Shown here piece by piece: positions 43,140 to 51,309 of a DNA stretch of 64,000 bases. The notes beneath the pieces were generated by a model. It saw nothing but the letters and a program-made list of their open reading frames with translations. It made no database searches and had not been told where the DNA came from. A program made the translations under genes and the position numbers. Source of the DNA: Deltaproteobacteria bacterium (GTDB lineage Bacteria > Myxococcota > JACRCW01); the NCBI GenBank assembly GCA_016218805.1, contig JACRCW010000031.1, positions 1-64,000 on the forward strand, written 5' to 3'. The first letter of the stretch is position 1; each line of letters opens with the position of its first letter.

Positions 43140-43583
43140 TCACAAGCCGAAGGTGGCCACGGCGGACTGCACGCCGCCGGTATCAGCCACCAGCTCCTCC
43201 CAGTGTCTCTTCCACCCGTCCGAGCTCCAGATTTCAACCGTCTGCATCTGCCCCACGAACACGGCGTCCTTGCCGACGCCCGCGTAGTCGCGGAGGCGGG
43301 GTGGAACGAGGATGCGGCCCTGCTTGTCCAGTTCGCACTCGGCGCACTCGCCCAGCAACAGGCGGCGCATGCGCTGTACGTTGGGGTCAAACACGGGCAT
43401 CTGTCCCAGCCTCTCCTCCAACTTCAACCACTCCTTCAGTGGGAACGCATGGATGCACGGCGAAAAACCGCGGGTGAGGACCAGGACATTCTGGCCGGCC
43501 TGGGAGAGGACTTCGCGGAAACGCGCCGGAAAGGGCACGCGGCCCTTCTCGTCCACCTGGCATTCGTGGTTTCCGCGGAACAT
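43140..43583 (-). CDS. mraZ: Transcriptional regulator MraZ
   Basis: 147 residues with two SpoVT/AbrB-like MraZ repeats: MFRGNHECQVDEKGRVPFPA and ECAECELDKQGRILVPPRLR, each carrying the DxxGRxxxP signature. MraZ binds tandem GTGGG-type boxes upstream of its own gene and represses the dcw promoter in other bacteria; such boxes are visible at 43611-43668. First gene of the cluster. The Shine-Dalgarno is weak, but the start MFRGN is canonical. Confidence 0.96.
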   Translation of the reverse strand: MFRGNHECQVDEKGRVPFPARFREVLSQAGQNVLVLTRGFSPCIHAFPLKEWLKLEERLGQMPVFDPNVQRMRRLLLGECAECELDKQGRILVPPRLRDYAGVGKDAVFVGQMQTVEIWSSDGWKRHWEELVADTGGVQSAVATFGL

Positions 43584-44072
43584 CAGGTCACAGTCCCAGA
43601 GCCTTGTACCTCACCACCATTCACCACTGAACTGAACTTTCTCTCCCTTTCAATCCACTTTCTCCCACGCCGCGCACCTTGCGGGTTTGCGATCTCCAAG
43701 TCAACGGTAAAATGGAGGAATCCGGGATCCTTCAAGTAACCGTTCACCCTGCGCGACCTATTGACGCGAACAGCGCCGGGAGCACCGCCCATTGTGGTCT
43801 GTTAGTTAGACCATTCTTCATCTTGGGGTTTCACAATCGGGCCCCGTGGTGATCGCTTTTTCCCACCTGCAAACCCGTTCACCCACCCAACTTGTGGGGG
43901 AGACCGCCCAGGCGCGGAGGCGGTGAGGTGGAGGGCAGGCGGGTGCAGCGGCGCTCCGGGGCCCGCGCCTCCGGAGGGGTTCCTTCTTGACCGGCAACCG
44001 CGGTGGGGCCTACGTTCCGCGCCCGTCGGTGCGCAGGCTTTTCTCGTCGCGCCTGCGCCACGGAGCGCCACA
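43584..44072. other. Divergent regulatory region between mraZ and the 44073 gene
   Basis: 489 bases without a gene. The mraZ half holds the phased repeats described separately. The middle holds an inverted repeat, TGGTCT (43795-43800) with AGACCA (43808-43813). The rest, towards 44072, is GC-rich with no protein I recognise. It must hold the promoters for both the dcw cluster and the secreted protein to its right. Confidence 0.6.
43611..43668 (-). promoter_or_regulatory. Putative MraZ operator (10-bp-phased direct repeats)
   Basis: On the minus strand GTGGG (43664-43668), GTGGA (43654-43658) and AGGGA (43644-43648) recur every 10 bases. A second pair, GTGGTGA, recurs at 43611-43617 and 43621-43627. 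Known MraZ boxes are TGGG-type repeats with 10-base spacing next to the mraZ promoter. A possible -35 TTGACT (43699-43704) with CAAGGT at 17 bases would place the boxes right at or just after the start point; that promoter is a weak guess. Confidence 0.55.
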
Positions 44073-45206
44073 ATGCGGACCGCACGCCTGGGGTGGACGT
44101 CGTTGTTGTTGCTGGCCCCCGGCCTGGCCGGCGCGTACCCCAACGACGTGGACTATTCGGGGCTCATCCAATGGGAGGGCGGCTGCGACCCCTATGGCAA
44201 GGACACGTGCAACCCGGTGAAGGACGGCAACAACGTCATCCCGGACCAGCGGGGCTTTGACGGGCTGGCGGAGGAGATGGGGGTGCTGTTGGCGCCGCGG
44301 GACGTGGGTCCGGCGTCAACGGGTGGGCAGGCGGGCTTTGACCTGGCGGCCGAAGTCAGCATCCACACCATCAACAACCGGCACAATTATTGGGCGCATT
44401 CGTTGGAGCGCAGCGCGCGGGCGGACAAGCCGGACGTGGTGTGGCCGGGGATGGGGTCAGCGCAGGTGTGGTTGAAGAAGGGGCTGCCGTACTCGTTCCA
44501 GGTGGCGGGCGGGTTCACGCAGTTGTTTGAGACGCGCATCATGGCGCTGGGCCTGCAGGGCAAGTGGACGCTCAATGAGGGGTTCTTCTGGTTTCCGGAC
44601 CTGGCGCTGACGGTGGGGGCCAGCAAGAGCCTGTGCCTGGGGCTGCCCTCCATCCCGCCCACAACGGATTCTGAACGTTCCGCCGGGACCACCCGCAACA
44701 GCTGCTCCAACGACCTGGACCTGTTCACAGTGACCACGGGCGCGGTGGTGAGCAAGACGTTTTCGCTGTTGGGGATGCTGACGGTGAGTCCGTACGCGGG
44801 CTGGCAGAAGATCTTTGTGCATTCCTTCAGCCCGTTCATTGACCGGGACGAGACCACCAACGACCGCGCGGGTGAGACCTTCCGCTTCCGGGACTACAAG
44901 ATCTGGGGTGACGTGGTGGGCCAGGAATGCGGCGAAGCGGATGTCTCGGTCAGCCGCTGCCTCACAGAGACGGACGGGACGCCGCAGGTTGCCAACCTGT
45001 TCCTGCACCGCAACAAGCTGTACGCCGGGCTGCGCTTCCACCTCTCACTGCTGGAGGCCACCCTGCAGGGTGAAGTCACCCACGTGCGGGGCCTGGGCTG
45101 GAGCCTGGAGAACCTGTCCTTCTACCCAGAATCGGTGCGGCTGAGCGGCGTGGGGATGCCGGACCTGCAGATGAGTGCTACGGCCCGTGTGGGGTTCCTG
45201 TTCTGA
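44073..45206 (+). CDS. Secreted protein, probable outer-membrane beta-barrel
   Basis: 377 residues. Signal peptide TSLLLLAPGLAGA with cleavage near residue 20 (AYPNDVD). The mature part has many alternating hydrophobic strands with aromatic ends (YSFQVAGGFTQLF, LTVSPYAGWQKIF, LYAGLRFHLSLLE) and ends in Phe (ATARVGFLF), a typical outer-membrane barrel C-terminus. At least six mature cysteines may form disulfides. No named family. GGAG eight bases upstream supports ATG 44073. The function is unknown. Confidence 0.7.
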   Translation: MRTARLGWTSLLLLAPGLAGAYPNDVDYSGLIQWEGGCDPYGKDTCNPVKDGNNVIPDQRGFDGLAEEMGVLLAPRDVGPASTGGQAGFDLAAEVSIHTINNRHNYWAHSLERSARADKPDVVWPGMGSAQVWLKKGLPYSFQVAGGFTQLFETRIMALGLQGKWTLNEGFFWFPDLALTVGASKSLCLGLPSIPPTTDSERSAGTTRNSCSNDLDLFTVTTGAVVSKTFSLLGMLTVSPYAGWQKIFVHSFSPFIDRDETTNDRAGETFRFRDYKIWGDVVGQECGEADVSVSRCLTETDGTPQVANLFLHRNKLYAGLRFHLSLLEATLQGEVTHVRGLGWSLENLSFYPESVRLSGVGMPDLQMSATARVGFLF

Positions 45207-45236
45207 GGGGGCCGAAACCCCGGTGGAGTGCGCGTC

Positions 45237-45425
45237 ATGTTCGGAACGGGTGAGCTCATCGTGCTGGTGCTGGTGGTGCTCCTGGTGTTTGGGGCGGCCA
45301 AGATCCCCCAGTTGGGCAAGGCCCTTGGCGAAGGCATCCGCAATTTCAAGAAGGCCACGCACGACGACGCCATTGACGTCACGCCGCCGCCGCCCAAGCT
45401 GGACGACAAGAAGCCCGGCAGCTGA
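45237..45425 (+). CDS. tatA: Twin-arginine translocase subunit TatA
   Basis: 62 residues: one membrane helix ([15 protein letters not shown]), the FG hinge, the amphipathic helix [19 protein letters not shown] and a short acidic/Pro tail. TatA/E forms the pore element of the Sec-independent export of folded proteins. No tatB or tatC is adjacent. GGAG eight bases upstream of ATG 45237. It follows the secreted barrel gene by 30 bases and is probably co-transcribed with it. Confidence 0.93.
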   Translation: MFGTGELIVLVLVVLLVFGAAKIPQLGKALGEGIRNFKKATHDDAIDVTPPPPKLDDKKPGS

Positions 45426-45813
45426 CCCCAGACAAGTTTTGCCCCGGCACGTTGCGGGTGTTCGCGGACGCGTGGGCGGCGACACGGCGAGGAAACTCGC
45501 CGCGCGCTGCAAACCACCGGACGGACAACCCGCGACGGGAAAGTGCCGCACGCGGTTGCGTAAACGGCGGGATCCCGCCGCGCGTCCTGGGGAACCCATG
45601 GGGCCCGTTGACTCAGGGCTTGGTGGGGGGCCACGCCAAAGTCGCATCGCCGGGGCGCGGGGGTGCCGGGTCACCCACCCGTATCGTAAACATGACACTT
45701 CCACCGCCGCCGAGCCGGCCGGCCGGGTACGCGGCCGCGGAAGTGGTCGGGCGTGGTTTGCCCGAAACGAGACACCGGCTTGTCCGGTGGGCTCAGGATT
45801 ACGTCCGCCTCGG
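45426..45813. other. Intergenic region with perfect palindromes
   Basis: 388 bases with no supported gene. Two structures stand out: a 7-bp stem CGGCGAG/CTCGCCG capped by GAAA (45485-45502), and a perfect 16-bp palindrome CGGCGGGATCCCGCCG (45565-45580). The first may be part of the tatA transcript end. The region separates two converging units. Confidence 0.5.
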
Positions 45814-46617
45814 TCAGGGCAGCTCTTTGTCCTCATTGGCCGCGTCCAGCACGGCTACCACCCCGGCAGACGCCTTGTTCTGGCTGGGCGGCCGCATGGG
45901 CAGGACGGCGGCCGCCTGGCGGCTGACCTCCACATGAACGCGAGCGTCCCCCGCCAGCCGCATCAGGTCCGCGCGGTGCAGGAACGGCAGGAACCCCAGC
46001 GCTATTTCCACGGGCGTGTAGGGGTTGAACACCAGGGCGCGGCGTACCTGCTCGCGGCGGTTCCACCGGGTGTTGCGGGCAACCTCCTCCAGCACCTCTG
46101 AGGTCGCCGGGCGCCGCGTGGCGATCTTGAGGACCTCCTTCTCCGTCACCCGCGGGTTGAGCAGCAGGTTGCGGACCACGCGCGGGTCGTCATCACGGAC
46201 CAGGCGCTCCAGAATGGGGCCGCTGGCTTTGCGGGCGTGCCAGGTGCGCGCGCCCAGCGTGTCATTCCCCTCCGGCTGCTTCTTGGGGACCTTGGGCGTG
46301 GTCTGCTGTGCCGCCGGTGGGGCCAGCAGCAGCCGCTGCACCGGGGTCAGGCCCTGCCGGGCGGCCTCACGGTAGAGCGCGGCCTGGGTGTCATAGGGGA
46401 GGCATTCGCTGCCCAGCACGTCCTGCAGGGCCACCATGAACACCGTGCAATCCTGGTCCCCGCACGCCAGGGCCACCTGGATGTCCGCCAGGAAGGCCAC
46501 AACCGAATCCGCCGGGAGCCGGCACAGATCCCCCAACAGCGCGCGGGCGCGGACGCTCGCCTCGCCCACCGCCGCGATGCGCGCGACCCATGCGTGGCTG
46601 GGGGTCCCCGGAATCAC
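45814..46617 (-). CDS. Helical-repeat (HEAT/LRV-like) protein of unknown function
   Basis: 267 residues. After a Cys-containing N-terminal third, residues about 120-240 form helical repeats of the HEAT or leucine-rich-variant kind (LVRDDDPRVVRNLLLNPRVT, VARNTRWNRREQVRRALVFNP). The repeat wording, in which each unit ends in LxNPxxT/P, is typical of LRV-type repeats. A GTG start at 46617 lies six bases after the stop of the zinc-ribbon gene, so the two are one operon and may form a complex. No catalytic motif. Confidence 0.7.
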   Translation of the reverse strand: MIPGTPSHAWVARIAAVGEASVRARALLGDLCRLPADSVVAFLADIQVALACGDQDCTVFMVALQDVLGSECLPYDTQAALYREAARQGLTPVQRLLLAPPAAQQTTPKVPKKQPEGNDTLGARTWHARKASGPILERLVRDDDPRVVRNLLLNPRVTEKEVLKIATRRPATSEVLEEVARNTRWNRREQVRRALVFNPYTPVEIALGFLPFLHRADLMRLAGDARVHVEVSRQAAAVLPMRPPSQNKASAGVVAVLDAANEDKELP

Positions 46618-46623
46618 TCCGCC

Positions 46624-48411
46624 TCACTCGCCGCTGGGCGCGGCCCGGCGCGCCTTGGTCCGCTTGCGCGGCGGGCTCCGCTCCGGTGGGGGCGGCGGCG
46701 GCGGTGGCGCATCGTCGGCGGCGGCCGCGGGCGGCGCAGGGGCCTCCTCCTGCGGGGGGGCGGGAGACGCCTTGGGCGGTTGGGGCGGCGGATCCTCCAG
46801 CTTCACAGGCATCACCGGTGTGGCGACACCCGGCGGATCCGCACGGTGCGCCGTCACCTGCACCACCAGCTGTTGCATGCTGTCCGGCGGATCCGGGAAC
46901 AGGACCATGAACGGCCAGCTCGTCCCGGGCGCCAGGTCCCGGCCCGCCATCCGCTTGGACAACTCGCGATGCCGGGCTTTCAGCGTGCCCTTCTCCGCCA
47001 TCTCAGCCAGGTCCACCTCCGGGATGAGCTTTCCGGCGTAACCCTCCTCCGCCCGCAACGGAGCACCCTTGGCGTCCCGGAACTCCACCTTCACCAGCAC
47101 GGCCGGGCTCACCTGGTCGCCGTGGTTGCTCACGTCCCCCAGGATGATGAGCACGCGGCCACCGCCCGCGGTGCTCCAGGTGGTGGTGTGCAGGTCCCCG
47201 GGCTGCAGTTCCGCCGCGCCCGCCCCCACCGCGTCCCCCACGGATGCCGCCAGCGTCCGCCCCCCAATGGGCACCGTGAACGCCGCCGCCGCGCCCGCGC
47301 CCAGCGCCAGCAGTCCCGCCACCGTCAGGGCAATGCCGCGCGCCCGGCCCGGCACAGCGGGTTTGGCGGTCGCCGGCCGCGCGGAGCGCAGCGGTGTCGT
47401 CGGGGCGGCTGCCGCGGGGCCCGGCGCGGCTTCCTGCGCGGCCAGCGCCCCGCTCATGTCGGTCACCTGCGTGGCCCGCTCGGCCGGCGCGCCCGCTTCC
47501 ACATCAAACAGGGGGCGCGCGCCGGACTGGGTCGGCTCGGCCGGCATCATGTCAAACAGGTCCTGCGCATCCATGGCGGCCGCGGGCTGCGCCGGGGCGG
47601 GTGGGGGCGTGGGTGCGGGCTCAAATCCCGCCGGCATCACAAACGCCGCGCCGGACTGGGCAAACCCGGGCGGTGCATAGTCCGCCAGCGGGTCCAGGGC
47701 GGCGGGCGCCGGTGGCGGCGTGGGAGGCGGCGGGACGGCCTGCGGCGCCATGAACACGGCGGGGACCGGCCCCGCCGGGGAGGGACCGGGCGGGGCGGAG
47801 GGTGGCGGCCGGGGCACGCCGTTTGGAATGACGCCCAGCGGGTCCGGCGCACCGCCCCACGCGGGGCCGGCCACCGGCATGGAACGCTCCGTCAACGCGC
47901 GGGCGGCCTGCGCAAAGGGTCCTGAAGTGGGGCCGGTGGGCGCCGGAGGTCCCAGCGGCGCCGGCATGGCGCCACGCGGGACGGCAAAGGGGTCCGTCAA
48001 GGGCGCGGGAAAAGCCATGGGCGCCACCGGGGGAGGCGTGGCCGGCGGCGCCCAGCCACCCGCGGCGCCAAATGGACCCGCGGCCGGGTAGGCCGCCGGG
48101 GCGCCAAACGGTGCCGGCGCCGCCGAAGAATACGACCCAGGGGTTCCAAATGGCGCCGGGGCCGCGAACGGCGAAGCCGGAGCGCCCGGCCGTGACCCGG
48201 GCGCTCCAAAGGGGGCCGGCGCGGCAAACGGAGAAGTCGCCGCACCCGGGAAGGTCCCGGGCGCGCCAAATTGCGGCGCCTCCGCCGCAGCCGCCTTGGT
48301 CACCACAAATGTGTGCTGGCACACCGTGCAGCGCACCGTGACCTGGGGTGCCTGCGGCTCCGGGTCCACAATGCGGATCCGGGAATGGCAGTTCTCGCAC
48401 GCAACAATCAT
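46624..48411 (-). CDS. Zinc-ribbon protein with Pro/Ala-rich repeats and DUF3426-like domain
   Basis: 595 residues. Residues 1-36 are an MJ0042-type zinc ribbon with two CxxC pairs (CENCHSRI and CTVCQHTF). About 260 residues of Pro/Ala/Gly/Phe low complexity follow, including four or more repeats built on PFGAPG and PFAAPAP. One hydrophobic helix (GIALTVAGLLALGAGAAAAF) spans the membrane, then a domain like DUF3426 (VLIILGDVSNHGDQVSPAVLVKVEF) faces outside, and the tail is Pro/Lys-rich. Such proteins occur widely in Myxococcota and proteobacteria, role unknown. ATG 48411 begins the zinc ribbon; the upstream frame is not coding. Confidence 0.75.
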   Translation of the reverse strand: MIVACENCHSRIRIVDPEPQAPQVTVRCTVCQHTFVVTKAAAAEAPQFGAPGTFPGAATSPFAAPAPFGAPGSRPGAPASPFAAPAPFGTPGSYSSAAPAPFGAPAAYPAAGPFGAAGGWAPPATPPPVAPMAFPAPLTDPFAVPRGAMPAPLGPPAPTGPTSGPFAQAARALTERSMPVAGPAWGGAPDPLGVIPNGVPRPPPSAPPGPSPAGPVPAVFMAPQAVPPPPTPPPAPAALDPLADYAPPGFAQSGAAFVMPAGFEPAPTPPPAPAQPAAAMDAQDLFDMMPAEPTQSGARPLFDVEAGAPAERATQVTDMSGALAAQEAAPGPAAAAPTTPLRSARPATAKPAVPGRARGIALTVAGLLALGAGAAAAFTVPIGGRTLAASVGDAVGAGAAELQPGDLHTTTWSTAGGGRVLIILGDVSNHGDQVSPAVLVKVEFRDAKGAPLRAEEGYAGKLIPEVDLAEMAEKGTLKARHRELSKRMAGRDLAPGTSWPFMVLFPDPPDSMQQLVVQVTAHRADPPGVATPVMPVKLEDPPPQPPKASPAPPQEEAPAPPAAAADDAPPPPPPPPERSPPRKRTKARRAAPSGE

Positions 48412-48567
48412 CCGGCCGCCGCCACCCCGACGTGAGGAAGGCCACACTGTACGTCCTGCTGCCGTCCCGCTCAACAACCCTGGCCCCGGCGGCACCGCTT
48501 CTTGACAGCCCCGCGCCCCGGGACGCAGGCTTGACCCGATGCGTCAAACGTGGGCGGGAGGCTTGGG

Positions 48568-49146
48568 ATGACCAAGAAGCAGAAGCTGGTCAAGCGGTAC
48601 GCCAACCGCAAGCTCTATGACACGCAGCGCTCCTGCTACGTGACGCTGGATGAGATTGCCGAGATGATCCGCACGGGTGACGACGTGCGGGTGCTGGACA
48701 ACAAGACCAAGGAGGACCTGACCGCGGTCACCTTTGCGCAGATCATCTTTGAGAGTGAGAAGCGCATGAGCCGCATGCCGCTGGCGCTGCTGCGCGGTCT
48801 CATCCAGAGCGGGAATGAAGCGCTGACGGACCTGGTGAACCGCGCGGTGACGCAGCCGGTGCAGCAGCTGAAGGCGGAGACGGAGAAGATGGTGGAACGG
48901 GTGGTGCACCGCTCGGAGGAGGCGCGCGAGGAGGCCCGCGCCGCCATCCGGGACCTGGTGCAGAGTTCGTCATCCGTGCTGGAGGAGTGGCAGCACCGCG
49001 TGGATGACCGCGTGGGCAGCACCATGGGCACCATGGGCCACCTGGTCCGGATGGGTTCTGACCTGGGCGAGCTCAAGGAGCGGCTGGACGCACTGGAGAA
49101 GAAGCTGTCCCGTCACGAGCGCGACCTGGGCGCGCGCCGGGGCTGA
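48568..49146 (+). CDS. PHA-accumulation regulator DNA-binding-domain protein (PhaR-like)
   Basis: 192 residues. Residues 5-62 match the PHB/PHA accumulation regulator N-terminal domain (VKRYANRKLYDTQRSCYVTL, then VLDNKTKEDLTAVTFAQIIF). In PHA producers PhaR binds DNA and polymer granules and represses phasin genes. The rest is a long coiled coil (residues 80-185), replacing the usual C-terminal region. GGGAGG seven bases upstream marks ATG 48568. The patatin-like lipase starts four bases after its stop, so they share an operon. Whether this organism makes PHA is not shown here. Confidence 0.85.
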   Translation: MTKKQKLVKRYANRKLYDTQRSCYVTLDEIAEMIRTGDDVRVLDNKTKEDLTAVTFAQIIFESEKRMSRMPLALLRGLIQSGNEALTDLVNRAVTQPVQQLKAETEKMVERVVHRSEEAREEARAAIRDLVQSSSSVLEEWQHRVDDRVGSTMGTMGHLVRMGSDLGELKERLDALEKKLSRHERDLGARRG

Positions 49147-49150
49147 CGCG

Positions 49151-50323
49151 GTGGCCGCCCCCGCGCGCACCGCGCTGGTCCTGGGGGGTGGCGGGGTGAC
49201 GGGCGGCTGGTTTGAGCTGGGTGTCCTGCGCGCGCTGGAGGCCGCGCTGACGACGTCCGCGCTGCTGGACATAGACATTGTGGTGGGGGTGAGCGCCGGG
49301 GCCGTGGTGGGCAGCCAGGTGGCCGCCGGGATTGCGCCCCACCAGATGGTGGCCGGGCTGGGGCGCCGCGGCGCGCACGTGGCCGCGCCGTTCAGCCGCC
49401 GGCACATGCTGCGCCCCAATTGGCGCGAGCTGGCCGCGCGCGCGCGCCTGGTGCCGCGGCGGCTGCTGGACGGGCTGTGGCTCGTGGCCACGGGGCAGGC
49501 GCCACGCGGGCCGCTGGACGCACTGTTTGCCCTGGGGGAACTGGTGCCGGCGGGTTTGCTGGACGGCTCCGGGCTGGAGGCGTTCATCCGCGGCAACCTG
49601 GAGCGGACCGCGTGCGCGGACCGGTTTGACGGTCTTACGCGCGCGCTGTTTGTGGTGGCGGTGGACGTGGACACGCACGAGCGGGTGGTGTTTGGCCTGC
49701 CGGGGCACCGCGCGGTGCGCATCTCCCGGGCGGTGCTGGCCAGCTCCAGCTTCCCGCCGGCGTTTGCGCCGTGCCGGATTGACGGGCGGGACTACGTGGA
49801 CGGCGGCGTGGACCGCAACTTCCACCTGGACATTGCCGCGGACGCTGGCGCCACGCTGCTGGTGTGCGTGAACCCCTACCTGCCGCTGTTCAACCCCCCC
49901 GCGCGGCATGCCGCCACGCTGGCGGACGGCCGCAAGGGCCGCATCATGGACAAGGGCATGCCCGGCGTGGTGGACCAGACGGTGCGCATGATCCTGCACA
50001 GCCGCATGGCGGACAGCGTGGCCGCCCTGCGCGCGCGCCGGCCGGACGTGGACATTGCCATGTTTGAGCCGCTCCCTGACGACGACCACATGTTCCACTA
50101 CAACGTGGCCCGCTTCTCCGCGCGGCTGTCCACCGCGCGCGTGGGCTACCTGGCCGCGTGGGCGCGGTTCACCGAACACTGGGACCACTGGTCAGAGCGG
50201 TTTGCGGCGCATGGCCTGCCGCTGCGCCGGGAGGTGCTGGACGCGGAGGCGGACCGCCTGCGCGCCGGCAAACCGGGGCGCACCGCTCTGTTGGGCCTGC
50301 TGGGCAACCCGCCGGCTCAGTGA
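49151..50323 (+). CDS. Patatin-like phospholipase/esterase
   Basis: 390 residues. The patatin triad region is intact: oxyanion loop LVLGGGGVTGGWFELG, nucleophile GVSAGAVVG (GxSxG) and the catalytic Asp in DYVDGGVDRN. Patatins hydrolyse acyl lipids; some bind polymer granules. GTG 49151 follows the PhaR-like gene by four bases. The last seven bases overlap the convergent sugar-kinase gene. Codon choice is remarkably context-dependent: Phe is always TTT before G and TTC otherwise (see findings). Confidence 0.88.
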   Translation: MAAPARTALVLGGGGVTGGWFELGVLRALEAALTTSALLDIDIVVGVSAGAVVGSQVAAGIAPHQMVAGLGRRGAHVAAPFSRRHMLRPNWRELAARARLVPRRLLDGLWLVATGQAPRGPLDALFALGELVPAGLLDGSGLEAFIRGNLERTACADRFDGLTRALFVVAVDVDTHERVVFGLPGHRAVRISRAVLASSSFPPAFAPCRIDGRDYVDGGVDRNFHLDIAADAGATLLVCVNPYLPLFNPPARHAATLADGRKGRIMDKGMPGVVDQTVRMILHSRMADSVAALRARRPDVDIAMFEPLPDDDHMFHYNVARFSARLSTARVGYLAAWARFTEHWDHWSERFAAHGLPLRREVLDAEADRLRAGKPGRTALLGLLGNPPAQ

Positions 50324-51246
50324 GGCAGGCGCCAGCACGTGGTGGCGCCCAGCACGCGGCACGCCGCGGCCCCCGCGCGGTTGGCCCGCGCCAGCACCCG
50401 CCGCAACCCCGCGCCCTCCCACGCCGCCGCCCCGCCCAACAGCCCGGCAATGAGCGCGGCCATGAACGCGTCCCCTGCCCCGGTGGTGTCCACCACGCGC
50501 ACCCGCCGCGCCGCCGCGGTGACGGGGCCGCCCTCCCCCAGCGCCACCGCGCCGCGGCCGCCCAGCGTCACCACCGCCAGGCGGGTGCACAGACCGCGCA
50601 ACCCCCGCAGCGCGCCGTCCACGGTGCGCGCGCCCGTCAGCGCGCGCGCTTCGTCCAGGTTGGCCTTCACCACGTCCACGCCATCCAGGGCCCGGCGCAC
50701 CGCCGTCACGTTGGCGCGCACCGAGGGCCACACGCCGGGCCGCAGGTTCACGTCCACGCTGATGGGCAGTCCGCCGGCGCGGGCGGCAGCGCGCAGGCGG
50801 CGCAGCGCGTCCGTCCCCGCGGCCGGGCGCAGCGGGCCTGACGAGTGGTGCACCCAGCACGCGCCCGCCACCGGCCGGGGGCCCAGGTGGCGCGGGTGCA
50901 ACAGGTTGTCCGCGGTGCCCTCACGCGCGGGCAGGAACGCGCGCTCACCGCGCCGGTCAATGGAGAGGAACACCAGGCCCGTGCGGGCGGCCACCGCGTG
51001 CGTACGCGTGGTGTCCACCCCGCGCCGCCGCAGCGCGTCCACCAGGAAGCTCCCCAGCGCGTCCGCGCCCACCGTGCCCAGGAGCGCCGCGGGTACGCCC
51101 AGCGCGCACAGCCCCACGGCAACGTTGGCCGGACTGCCGCCCTGCAGCATGCGCAGCCGGGTGGCGGCGGCCAGCGGTGTCCCCGCCGGCGTGGCGGCCA
51201 GGTCCACCAGGGCCTCACCGGCGCAGACCACCCGGCCCGGCCTCAT
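50317..51246 (-). CDS. PfkB-family carbohydrate kinase
   Basis: 309 residues of the ribokinase/fructokinase superfamily. VVCAGEALVDLAATP opens the fold, MLQGGSPANVAVGLCALG is the substrate-binding block, and VVDTTGAGDAFMAALIAG holds the anion hole and catalytic Asp. The sugar cannot be read from sequence; fructokinase-like enzymes share these motifs. GGAGG six bases upstream of ATG 51246. It is divergent from the HEAT-repeat gene by 63 bases. Confidence 0.9.
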   Translation of the reverse strand: MRPGRVVCAGEALVDLAATPAGTPLAAATRLRMLQGGSPANVAVGLCALGVPAALLGTVGADALGSFLVDALRRRGVDTTRTHAVAARTGLVFLSIDRRGERAFLPAREGTADNLLHPRHLGPRPVAGACWVHHSSGPLRPAAGTDALRRLRAAARAGGLPISVDVNLRPGVWPSVRANVTAVRRALDGVDVVKANLDEARALTGARTVDGALRGLRGLCTRLAVVTLGGRGAVALGEGGPVTAAARRVRVVDTTGAGDAFMAALIAGLLGGAAAWEGAGLRRVLARANRAGAAACRVLGATTCWRLPH

Positions 51247-51309
51247 GCGGGCCTCCGCGCGCGCCGGAGCGGGTGGCGTGCTAGTCTGCACGGGTTTGGA
51301 GGAGCGTTC

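Noticed and set aside
41271..43739. Plus-strand frame of 822 codons opposite ftsI, ftsL, rsmH and mraZ
   Set aside because: Antisense shadow across four certain genes and the mraZ regulatory region.
43802..44143. Minus-strand frame of 113 codons in the mraZ divergent region
   Set aside because: No family, Arg/Pro-rich, overlaps the start and signal peptide of the 44073 gene, no Shine-Dalgarno worth noting.
45452..45937. Plus-strand frame of 161 codons after tatA
   Set aside because: It overlaps the 3' end of the helical-repeat gene, has no ribosome-binding site and lacks domain or codon-bias support. An internal ATG near 45692 gives only a Pro-rich peptide.
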